From NCBI GenBank assembly GCA_030445275.1, contig JAUCSE010000091.1:1-64000 (forward strand): a DNA stretch of 64,000 bases, written 5' to 3'. Numbering within the stretch: position 1 is the stretch's first letter; the number at the start of each line of letters is the position of its first letter. The notes below the pieces were generated by a model, which was given only the letters and a program-made list of their open reading frames with translations, searched no databases and was not told the DNA's origin. Both the position numbers and the translations under genes were made by a program. The DNA is from Mucilaginibacter sp. Lineage in GTDB: Bacteria; Bacteroidota; Bacteroidia; Sphingobacteriales; Sphingobacteriaceae. Below are positions 37,068 through 44,571 of the stretch, in pieces.

Positions 37068-38006
37068 ATGAGCTACGAAGAATTATTAACTGAAACAGCC
37101 TTAGCCAACGAGCGGGTAATCGTAATGACCGCCGAAAACCGGGCGCTGGTGCGTAACCTGCCTGCAGTTTTAGGTAAACGCTTTATTGATACCGGTATTA
37201 CCGAGCAAACCATGATAGGCGCAGCTGCAGGTTTAGCGTTGCGCAACCGCATCCCGGTAATTCATGCGCTGGCTGCCTTTTTAACCATGCGCGCCTTTGA
37301 GTTTGTACGCACCGACCTGGGTATTGCCAATTTACCGGGCAAACTGAGTGGTTTTATCCCCGGCTTTTTATCAGATGCAAACGGCCCTACCCACCAGGCC
37401 ATCGAAGATATTTCTATTATGCGGGGCATCCCCAATGTAACAGTGTTTGCTCCTGCCGATGAGGATGACCTGGTAAAAATGCTGCCGCAGATCTGGCAAT
37501 CGCCAAACCCGGCATATACCCGTATCAATACCCGTAAAACAGGCTACGAGCATGAGCCATTTGAACTGGGGAAAGCCGAAGTAGTTGCCACCGGCAGCGA
37601 TGTAACCATCCTTACCTACGGGCTAATGTTTGAACAGGCCCTGATAGCCGTAGAGATATTAAAAAACGAAGGCCTTTCTGTCGGCCTGGTAAATATGCGT
37701 AGTCTTAAACCTGTAGACGAGGCTATCATACTGCAAACAGCCGCTTCCAGCAATCTAATCGTAACACTTGAAGACCATTTTTTAACCGGCGGCCTATACA
37801 CCATTGTAGCCGAAGTACTGCTGCAATACCAAACTACCGCTAAAGTAATGCCCATTGCATTAAATGAACGGTGGTTCAGGCCGGCCTTGCTACCTGATGT
37901 ATTACAAAACGAAGGTTTTACAGGCAAACAGATTGCCGAACGGATACTGGGTTATCAAACCGGGCATACACAACCATCTATTTTAACACCCGAATTTTCG
38001 GAATAA
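37068..38006 (+). CDS. Transketolase-like subunit, C-terminal (Pyr) half
   Basis: A 312-residue protein equal to the pyrimidine-binding and C-terminal domains of transketolase. The catalytic Glu is at 46 in DTGITEQTMIGAAAGLALR, and FVRTDLGIANLPGKLSGFIPGFLSDANGPTHQAIEDISIMRGIPNVTVFAPAD is the conserved pyrimidine-domain core. It begins 2 bp after its partner, so the two are made together, and neither half is functional alone. A DXS-like role is less likely, because DXS is a single 620-residue chain. It is inside the aminosugar block. Confidence 0.88.
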   Translation: MSYEELLTETALANERVIVMTAENRALVRNLPAVLGKRFIDTGITEQTMIGAAAGLALRNRIPVIHALAAFLTMRAFEFVRTDLGIANLPGKLSGFIPGFLSDANGPTHQAIEDISIMRGIPNVTVFAPADEDDLVKMLPQIWQSPNPAYTRINTRKTGYEHEPFELGKAEVVATGSDVTILTYGLMFEQALIAVEILKNEGLSVGLVNMRSLKPVDEAIILQTAASSNLIVTLEDHFLTGGLYTIVAEVLLQYQTTAKVMPIALNERWFRPALLPDVLQNEGFTGKQIAERILGYQTGHTQPSILTPEFSE

Positions 38007-38018
38007 ACAATATTGATC

Positions 38019-39362
38019 ATGGCTAATAAAATACAGCTTACCAATAATTACCCCAACATCAGCGAGTCGGATAAATTATACAACCGCGCTTTAAAAGTAC
38101 AGAAACCGGTTACGCAAACTTTGGCCAAGGGGCCCGGCCAATTTAGCAAAGGTGTAGCGCCTAAATACCTGGTAAAAGGTAAAGGCTCGCATGTTTGGGA
38201 TGCCGACGGAAACGAATACATTGATTATAACGCAGCTATAGGTCCGCTATCATTAGGGTATGCCTACCCTGCTGTTGATGATGCCATCCGTGCGCAGCTA
38301 AACGACGGCATTACCTTCTCCCTGATGCATCCGCTGGAAGTGGAGCTTTCTGAGTTGGTACAACAGGTGATCCCGAATGCAGAGGCCGTTAAAATTGCCA
38401 AAACCGGCGCCGACGTTTGTTCGGCGGCCATACGTGTTGCCCGTGCATTTACCGGTCGCGACAAAGTGTTTTGCTGCGGATACCACGGCTGGCATGACTG
38501 GTACATCGGTATCACCAGCCGCAACGCAGGTATCCCGGAGGCCATACAAGAACTGACCTATACTTTTGAGTACAACGATATAGAATCAATAAAAGCTGCG
38601 CTTGACGAAAGTGTTGCAGCGCTCATATTAGAGCCATTTATTTTTGAAGCCCCAAAGCCTGGCTTTTTACAGCAATTGGCCGAGGTTTGCCGCGAGAACG
38701 GAACCCTGCTTATTTTTGATGAAATGTGGACCGGTTTCCGCATAGCCCTGGGTGGTGCGCAGGAATATTTTAATGTAAAGGCCGATCTGGCTGTTTTTTC
38801 CAAAGCCTGCGCCAATGGCATGCCGATAGCCTTGCTTACTGGCCGTGCCGATGTCATGGAGCTTTTCAATTCAGAAGTGTTTAGCTATACCACCTTTGGC
38901 GGCGAGGCCTTATCCTTAGCAGCATGTGTGGCTACCATTCATGAGCTGCGCGATAAAAACGTACCTCAATACCTGGATCAGCATGGTGCATTATTAAAAG
39001 ATGGTTATAATCAAATAGCCATATCCCTTGGGATGGATCAGTATACCCGCTGCATAGGCTTCAACTGCCGCAGCATGGTAACCTTTACTCCCGAGGCGGG
39101 TAATCCGCTGGAATTAAAAACGCTGATGCAGCAGGAAATGATTAAACGGGGTATCCTGTGGGCCGGCTTTCATAATATGTGCTACAGCCATACCTCTGAG
39201 GATATTGATTATACGCTTTTAGCTTATCGTGATGTACTGCTTTTGGTTAAAGAAGCCATTTTAAGCGGCAACGTTAAAAGCTATTTAAAAGGCGAAGTAC
39301 TGGAAGCGGTTTTCCGCAAGGTGAGCAATTATAACATCAAACCAAAAACTGCCTCGTTGTAA
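38019..39362 (+). CDS. Class III PLP aminotransferase (GSA aminomutase-like)
   Basis: A 447-residue class III aminotransferase, similar to glutamate-1-semialdehyde 2,1-aminomutase. GSHVWDADGNEYIDYNAAIGPLSLGYAYP opens the fold; DEMWTGFR holds Asp234, which contacts the PLP ring nitrogen, and Lys262 in VFSKACANGMPI is the Schiff-base residue. Tetrapyrrole synthesis is unlikely to be the role here, since the gene sits among sugar enzymes and such enzymes are used to aminate keto sugars. ATG 38019 is chosen over the upstream TTG at 38013, which would only add two residues. Confidence 0.86.
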   Translation: MANKIQLTNNYPNISESDKLYNRALKVQKPVTQTLAKGPGQFSKGVAPKYLVKGKGSHVWDADGNEYIDYNAAIGPLSLGYAYPAVDDAIRAQLNDGITFSLMHPLEVELSELVQQVIPNAEAVKIAKTGADVCSAAIRVARAFTGRDKVFCCGYHGWHDWYIGITSRNAGIPEAIQELTYTFEYNDIESIKAALDESVAALILEPFIFEAPKPGFLQQLAEVCRENGTLLIFDEMWTGFRIALGGAQEYFNVKADLAVFSKACANGMPIALLTGRADVMELFNSEVFSYTTFGGEALSLAACVATIHELRDKNVPQYLDQHGALLKDGYNQIAISLGMDQYTRCIGFNCRSMVTFTPEAGNPLELKTLMQQEMIKRGILWAGFHNMCYSHTSEDIDYTLLAYRDVLLLVKEAILSGNVKSYLKGEVLEAVFRKVSNYNIKPKTASL

Positions 39363-39363
39363 T

Positions 39364-40167
39364 ATGGAGCTATTTTCATTACAGGGAAAAACAGCTATTG
39401 TAACCGGAGCATTGGGCCTCATCGGTAAAAAGCACTGCGAAGCGCTGGCTGCTGCCGGTGCCAACGTAGTAGCCGCCGATACAGACGAGAAAAAGGTGGA
39501 AGCCTTTGCTGCCGAACTGGGCGAGCAACACGGCGGACTGAAAATTGACGTAACCAACAAACGTTCATTAGAAATAGCCCGCGATAAAATATTGACCCGC
39601 TATGGCAGTATCGATGTATTGGTGAACAATGCAGCTATTAACGATATGTTCGAGAACCCCGCGCTGGCCAAAGAACTTTCAGCATTTGAAAACTACCCGT
39701 TGGATGCCTTTCAGCAATCGCTCAATGTAAATGTAACCGGTGTATTCCTGTGTTCGCAGGTTTTTGGAACCGTTATGGCTGAGCAACTGTCGGGTAGTAT
39801 CATCAACATAGCTTCTACCTACGGCATCGTTGGGCCCGATCAATCCATATACAAAAACGAACGTGGCGAGCAGGATTTTTACAAATCAGCAGCCTACCCG
39901 GTAACCAAGGGTGCAGTGATCAACTTTACCCGTTTTTTGGCGGCCTATTGGGGGCACAAAGGTGTAAGGGTTAATACCCTATCGCCAGGTGGTGTTGAAA
40001 ATAACCAGAACGAATTTTTTATCAACAATTATACAGCAAAAACACTATTGGGCCGTATGGCAAAAGCCGATGATTACCAGGGCGCTTTGATATTCCTGGC
40101 AAGTGATGCATCGGCTTATATGACCGGAGCAAACCTGGTGGTCGACGGTGGATGGACAGCAATTTAA
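39364..40167 (+). CDS. SDR-family oxidoreductase of the sugar block
   Basis: A 267-residue classical SDR beginning 1 bp after the aminotransferase stop. The nucleotide motif reads TGALGLIG instead of the usual TGxxxGIG, NNAAIND replaces NNAG, and the catalytic pair lies in AYPVTKGAVINFTRF. The C-terminus (LASDASAYMTGANLVVDGGWTAI) is typical. The residues FFINNYTAKTLLGRMAKADDYQGALIFLASDA match sugar- or polyol-linked SDRs. It might oxidise a hydroxyl that the aminotransferase then aminates, or reduce a keto group; the direction is unknown. Confidence 0.85.
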   Translation: MELFSLQGKTAIVTGALGLIGKKHCEALAAAGANVVAADTDEKKVEAFAAELGEQHGGLKIDVTNKRSLEIARDKILTRYGSIDVLVNNAAINDMFENPALAKELSAFENYPLDAFQQSLNVNVTGVFLCSQVFGTVMAEQLSGSIINIASTYGIVGPDQSIYKNERGEQDFYKSAAYPVTKGAVINFTRFLAAYWGHKGVRVNTLSPGGVENNQNEFFINNYTAKTLLGRMAKADDYQGALIFLASDASAYMTGANLVVDGGWTAI

Positions 40168-40179
40168 ACCCCATAAATT

Positions 40180-41607
40180 ATGAACGACATTTTAAAACAA
40201 AAAGCGGCCGGTATTAAACTGGTACTTACAGATTGTGATGGTGTATTAACCGATGCCGGAGTTTATTACGGTGTTGATGGTGAATACCTGAAAAAATTTA
40301 ACATGCGCGATGGCATGGGTGTTGAACGCCTGCGCAAATATGCCCAAATTGAAACCGGTATAATTACCGGCGAAAACTCGCCATCGGTGATTCAAAGGGC
40401 ACAAAAATTACATATTACCGAGTTATATCTTGGTGTAAAGGATAAGCCCGCAGTATTCAAAGAGATCTGCGATCGTCTGAATTTAAAGGCAGAAGAAATT
40501 GCCTACATCGGCGATGATTATAACGATATACAGATCATGCAACTGGCTGGTTTAACCGCCTGCCCTGCCGATGCCCTACCGCTTATCAAAACTCAGGCTG
40601 ACTTTGTTTGTGAGTCTGCAGGTGGCGAAGGCTGTTTCAGGGAGTTCGCCGAGTTTATTATCGAGGCTCAAACAAGCTCACCAATAAAAAATGGTGTACT
40701 TACGCTGAGCAACGGCCGTAAAATCGGTAAGGGTCAACCAAGCTATATCATCGCGGAGATTGGTATTAATCATAATGGTTCATTGGATATCGCCAAAAAC
40801 CTGATTGACGAAGCTGTTGCTGCCAAAGTTGACGCGGTTAAATTTCAGAAACGCACCCCCGAAATCTGCGTACCCAAGGATCAATGGGAAATGATGCGCG
40901 ATACCCCCTGGGGCCGCATGAGCTATATCGATTACAAACGCAAAACAGAATTTGGCATTGCCGAATATGCCACCATCGACCAGTACTGCAAAAAGCTGGG
41001 TATCGACTGGTTTGTATCTGCCTGGGATGCGCCATCTGTTGATTTTATGGAGCAGTTTGATACCGTACTGTACAAACTGGCCTCAGCATCATTAACCGAC
41101 TTCGCTTTGATACAACGCATTTTGGAGACCGGCAAACCGCTGATGCTTTCAACCGGCATGTCGACCATTAAAGAAATTGAGACTACATTAGCCTATATCA
41201 GAGCATTTGACGAGGATTATCCATTGTTTATTGCACATTCAACTTCGGCCTACCCTTGTCCGCCTCAAGAGCTTAACCTGAAAATGATCCAAACGCTGGA
41301 AGCCAAATATCCGGGCATACCGGTTGGTTACTCCGGTCACGAAACCGGTTTGGCAACTACCGTAGCAGCCGTAGCCATGGGCGCCACCTTTGTTGAAAGA
41401 CATTTTACCCTGGACCGCGCCATGTGGGGATCAGACCATGCCGCATCTGTTGAGCCACAGGGTCTACAACGCCTGGTTCGTGACATCCGCGATATTGAAA
41501 TTGCCGCCGGCGATGGCCAAAAAAAGGTATACGAATCGGAGCTTGCTCCCATGAAAAGATTACGCGTAAACATCAGCGACGAATACAAAGAAAAACCGGT
41601 TATTTAA
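40180..41607 (+). CDS. Fused KdsC-like HAD phosphatase and NeuB-like synthase
   Basis: One 475-residue chain with two enzymes. Residues 1-165 are a KdsC-type HAD phosphatase: DCDGVLTD (Asp18, Asp20) and GDDYND at 111-116. A short linker leads to a NeuB-type aldol-condensing synthase from about 188: SYIIAEIGINHNGS, DAVKFQKR, LSTGMS, AHSTSAYPCP, GYSGHETG and VERHFTLDRAMWGSDHAAS. The order suggests condensation of a sugar phosphate with phosphoenolpyruvate and then removal of the phosphate, as in sialate-9-phosphate or KDN-9-phosphate pathways. The protein ends about 288 residues into the synthase half; NeuB enzymes usually carry another 60-residue SAF (antifreeze-like) lid domain, which is absent. 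Confidence 0.87.
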   Translation: MNDILKQKAAGIKLVLTDCDGVLTDAGVYYGVDGEYLKKFNMRDGMGVERLRKYAQIETGIITGENSPSVIQRAQKLHITELYLGVKDKPAVFKEICDRLNLKAEEIAYIGDDYNDIQIMQLAGLTACPADALPLIKTQADFVCESAGGEGCFREFAEFIIEAQTSSPIKNGVLTLSNGRKIGKGQPSYIIAEIGINHNGSLDIAKNLIDEAVAAKVDAVKFQKRTPEICVPKDQWEMMRDTPWGRMSYIDYKRKTEFGIAEYATIDQYCKKLGIDWFVSAWDAPSVDFMEQFDTVLYKLASASLTDFALIQRILETGKPLMLSTGMSTIKEIETTLAYIRAFDEDYPLFIAHSTSAYPCPPQELNLKMIQTLEAKYPGIPVGYSGHETGLATTVAAVAMGATFVERHFTLDRAMWGSDHAASVEPQGLQRLVRDIRDIEIAAGDGQKKVYESELAPMKRLRVNISDEYKEKPVI

Positions 41608-41610
41608 TAT

Positions 41611-42567
41611 ATGCCACAGGATAAGCTGCTTGCCATAACTACCACCATATTGGTTTGCTGGGTAATATTCATTATCGCCTGGGAACGGATATCGCCCTAC
41701 CGTAAAGGTCTGGCCTTTTTCAGGGAGGGTTTTTGGGTTGATCTGGTTTGGTATACGCTTATCCAAAGCTATTTTTTAAAAATCCTGATATTTGATTACC
41801 TGATAGCGCCTGTTCAGCATCATTTTAACTGGTCGGCCATTCAATTTGTGAAAGATTGGCCAATTGCTGTACAGGTGCTGTTTTTCGTGGTTACGCATGA
41901 TCTGTACATTTACCTGTTCCACAGGTTTCAGCACAGTAACAAGACGTTTTGGCGCATACATGAGGCCCATCACTCAGGTAAGGAAGTTGATTTTTTATCG
42001 GGTTCCCGCTCTCATGCTATCGAGATCATCATTAACCAGACCATTGAATTTGCGCCCATTATTTTATTAGGTGCCGATCCGGCTGTAATACCCATCAAGG
42101 CTTTGCTTGATGCCATGTTCGGTATGTTTATACACGCCAATGTTAAAGTAAAGCTGGGCAAGTTCAAGTATTTCCTTAACTCTCCCGAATTACATTTATG
42201 GCATCATGCCAACTACCAGGAGGTTTTTCACGCCAATTTTTCAACCAAGTTTGCTGTTTGGGATCATTTGTTTGGTACCGCCTATGACCCTGGTCATGCG
42301 CCCGGCAATAAGCCCGAAAACTGGGGACTGGGTTATCATTACCCAAAGGATTACTTTTTGCAGCACGCCTTTTCCCTTAAACGTTTTCATGAACCTGATC
42401 TGCTCAAATATCCCTGGTTTAAGCGTTACTACTATTTAAGACCAGCCCTGCTTTCAGCATTCTTACGTATCTTTTGGAAAAAAAACAGTTCGAAGCCAAA
42501 TGTGCAGCAACCCGAAATATATAACACACCATTAACTTCGCATCAACAAAAAGAAATTTTGCAATAA
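41611..42567 (+). CDS. Fatty acid hydroxylase/sterol desaturase superfamily membrane enzyme
   Basis: A 318-residue integral membrane protein with three histidine boxes of the di-iron hydroxylase family: HDLYIYLFHRFQH, HEAHHS and LWHHANYQEVFHANF. Hydrophobic stretches at 7-25, 45-65 and 87-110 anchor it. These enzymes insert oxygen into, or desaturate, lipid chains using O2. It starts 3 bp after the fusion gene, so it is in the same operon. That suggests a lipid partner for the sugar: the sugar may be on a lipid or the enzyme may act on a co-located lipid, but no direct evidence links them. Confidence 0.85.
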   Translation: MPQDKLLAITTTILVCWVIFIIAWERISPYRKGLAFFREGFWVDLVWYTLIQSYFLKILIFDYLIAPVQHHFNWSAIQFVKDWPIAVQVLFFVVTHDLYIYLFHRFQHSNKTFWRIHEAHHSGKEVDFLSGSRSHAIEIIINQTIEFAPIILLGADPAVIPIKALLDAMFGMFIHANVKVKLGKFKYFLNSPELHLWHHANYQEVFHANFSTKFAVWDHLFGTAYDPGHAPGNKPENWGLGYHYPKDYFLQHAFSLKRFHEPDLLKYPWFKRYYYLRPALLSAFLRIFWKKNSSKPNVQQPEIYNTPLTSHQQKEILQ

Positions 42568-42579
42568 TCCCATTAAACC

Positions 42580-42966
42580 TTGGCCTGGATATACATCATC
42601 ATAGCAGCAGTATTTGAAACCGCATGGACATTTTCAGTTAAGTTTTTTAAACTAAGCGATTTGAAATTGCTCACATGGCATAACTTTTACCATGTTGATC
42701 AAAGTTTGCCCCTGCTTGCTCCACTGCTTGGCTATATCCTGTTTGGTGTGGGCAATGTATATTTTTTTTCGCTGGCGATAAAACAAATGTCAATGGCAAC
42801 AGCCTATGCGGTATGGACAGCCGCCACCCTTGTATTAATCAAAGTAGCCGAACTCGGTTTCTTTAACAAAACTATTTCCTGGGCCGATGTCTTTTTTATT
42901 TCCCTGATCATGATCGGTATTATGGGTTTAAAATTTTATGTGCCGCATATTAATCAGGTACCGTAA
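42580..42966 (+). CDS. SMR-family small membrane transporter
   Basis: A 128-residue protein with four hydrophobic segments. The start is TTG at 42580: an in-frame stop lies two codons upstream and the sequence MAWIYIIIAAVFETAWTFSVKF begins exactly as SMR proteins do, with the essential Glu at 13. A later Met would delete this conserved first helix. It is longer than EmrE/SugE (105-110) because of a soluble insert (LTWHNFYHVDQSLPLLAP) between helices 1 and 2. SMR relatives include the lipid-linked sugar flippases ArnE/ArnF, so export of a lipid-linked sugar is conceivable; drug export is the alternative. Confidence 0.75.
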   Translation: MAWIYIIIAAVFETAWTFSVKFFKLSDLKLLTWHNFYHVDQSLPLLAPLLGYILFGVGNVYFFSLAIKQMSMATAYAVWTAATLVLIKVAELGFFNKTISWADVFFISLIMIGIMGLKFYVPHINQVP

Positions 42967-43197
42967 AGGATAAAAAAACAGCAGCCAGTTCAAGCGTCCT
43001 TCGCTTGAACTTATATAATGGTAAGCGTCCACGCTTACCCAACAATTAAAATAAGCGTGGACGCTTACTTCAGAATATCATTCAAGCGTGGACGCTTGAA
43101 TGGGCGGAGGTTTGCTCTGTACAGCATAGAGATTGCTTCGAGCCTCGCAATGACGCGTTTATTTTTGACTATGGACTACAGACCATCGACTTTAAAC
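42967..43197. repeat. Spacer with four-palindrome element and hairpin half-element
   Basis: No gene is supported; the ORF at 43018-43302 is a reading across repeats. The spacer contains the 113-bp four-palindrome element (42988-43100), and GATTGCTTCGAG plus TCGCAATGACGCG (43131-43155), a remnant of the hairpin family. Confidence 0.7.
42988..43100. repeat. 113-bp composite palindromic element, copy 1
   Basis: Four short palindromes follow each other: arms GTTCAAGCG/CGCTTGAAC (42988-43010), GTAAGCG/CGCTTAC (43021-43038), TAAGCG/CGCTTA (43052-43067) and TTCAAGCG/CGCTTGAA (43081-43100). The core AAGCGTCC/GGACGCTT is shared by all. The second copy at 54005-54117 has the same order and the same total length. 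Confidence 0.85.
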
Positions 43198-43975
43198 CTA
43201 CTTCGTCAACTCCGTTTCGTAAATAACCTTGCCTACCTGGTTTACCGTTTTTACATTGAGCTTGTTAGCGTTTACCGAAAAACACATAAAGCCATGCTCT
43301 GATGCCTGGAACTTGCTGTAAGGGATACCCGCGGTTACCGGCGTAAGCTCAGAACCTGCGCCCGATATAAACTGATGGGTAAAACCCTCCGGTTTAAGAT
43401 GCTGTAGCGAATGATCATGGCCAGACAGGTAAACATCAACCTTGTGCTCTTCAAAAATTTGAGGAAGCGCTTTTCTCATAGTCAAAGTATCATAGTTATT
43501 GATGCGTGGCCCAACCGTATAATATGGGTGGTGACCAACAACTATTTTCCATTTCACATCTGCTGATGCTTGTTTCAGTGTTTTATTTATCCATTCTGTT
43601 TGCGTGACTACTTGTTCCTTTAGGTTTTCATGCAAAAACGGATCAGTATCAATCATCATTAAAAGGACTTTGCCTTGATCCTTCCCCAGAGATATCTCTC
43701 TTGAATAATAGCGGGCAGGCATATTCCAGCGGCGACTCACCTTGCTGTAACGGATTTGCGCATCGGGGTCAGTCAGGTAATCATGATTACCTAAAACGGC
43801 ATACCAATCGCATTGTAAGGAATGGGCGGTATAAATATTCTCGAAGGAATAATGTATCTGCGGATCCATTTCGCTGATAACTCCCTTTGGATAAAAATTA
43901 TCACCAACAGAGATAACAAAATCATTGGGGTGCGTAGTGGCCCATTGCCCCATTTGTTTGGCCACCTCTATACTA
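43198..43975 (-). pseudogene. Purple acid phosphatase-like metallophosphatase, 5' end lost
   Basis: The remaining frame encodes metallophosphatase motifs: VISVGDNFYPKG, WYAVLGNHDYL (GNHD), IVVGHHPYY and YLSGHDHSLQH, in the order of tartrate-resistant acid phosphatases. The first metal motif, normally a GDWG segment near the N-terminus preceded by a signal peptide, is missing; homology begins only at EVAKQMGQWA near 43970. The ATG at 44037 would read antisense through MFS sequence. The gene thus lacks a start, export signal and an essential metal ligand. Its break coincides with that of the MFS remnant on the other strand. Confidence 0.75.
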
Positions 43976-44566
43976 CCGCTTGATCTGTTTAAGTCGGCTA
44001 ATTTTAATGTATTAGTGTTACTGGGTATCGTGCTCAATGGCTCCTATTACGGAACCGTGTTTATATTAAGTTTGTATCTGCAGAACGTATTACATTATTC
44101 GTCACTTACCGCGGGTATGGCTTTTTTGCCGCTGACAGCCGGCTTTATTATAGCCAACCTGATCAGTGGTAAGCTCATGGCCAAATACGGAACCCGTGTA
44201 CCCATTTTGATTGGTTTGGTTATTAGTATCACCGGTTTTACCTGCTTGCTTATAGCACACGCGAATACACCTTACTGGCAATTATTTATTCCGTTTATCA
44301 CCATTCCAACGGGGATGGGACTTGCCGTACCGGCCATGACCACCGGTATATTGGCTACCGTAACTAAAACACGTTCAGGTACCGCATCAGCGGTTTTAAA
44401 TACTACCCGGCAGGCTGCAGGCGCCATAGGAGTTGCTATATTTGGCGCTATGGCCAACGGCGGAGCCATTGCTATTGTACATGCCATAACCATAAGCGCT
44501 GTTATTTCGGCCGCTGGTATATTGTGTGTACTACTGCTAATTCGTAAATATTTAAAAACAGCTTAA
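43976..44566 (+). pseudogene. MFS exporter (EmrB/QacA, DHA2-type), N-terminal half lost
   Basis: The frame starts within MFS sequence: LPLDLFKSANFNVLVLLG and then YYGTVFILSLYLQNVLHYSSLTAGMAFLPLTAGF are the start of the second half of 14-helix DHA2 transporters, and RSGTASAVLNTTRQAAGAIGVAIFGA is near their end. About 250 residues with the first helices and the GxLaDrxGrkxxl motif are absent, and the ORF's N-terminal 16 residues are antisense phosphatase sequence. It cannot be a working exporter. The break at about 43976 is the same as that of the phosphatase remnant, so one deletion probably removed both 5' ends. Confidence 0.8.
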
Positions 44567-44571
44567 CAGCT

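Noticed and set aside
38019..39362. Housekeeping hemL (tetrapyrrole synthesis)
   Set aside because: Context is a sugar operon and the N-terminal part differs from HemL; a sugar aminotransferase fits better, though I cannot exclude it.
40180..41607. Two separate genes (phosphatase and synthase) joined by a sequencing error
   Set aside because: The linker around residues 165-187 is in frame with normal codon use, and no stop, start or frame change is seen; a fusion is simpler.
42988..43100. CRISPR array
   Set aside because: The repeated units are palindromes of different lengths with irregular short gaps, there are only four, and no cas genes are present.
43018..43302. 94-residue plus-strand ORF
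   Set aside because: It reads across the palindromic repeats and the antisense 3' end of the metallophosphatase.
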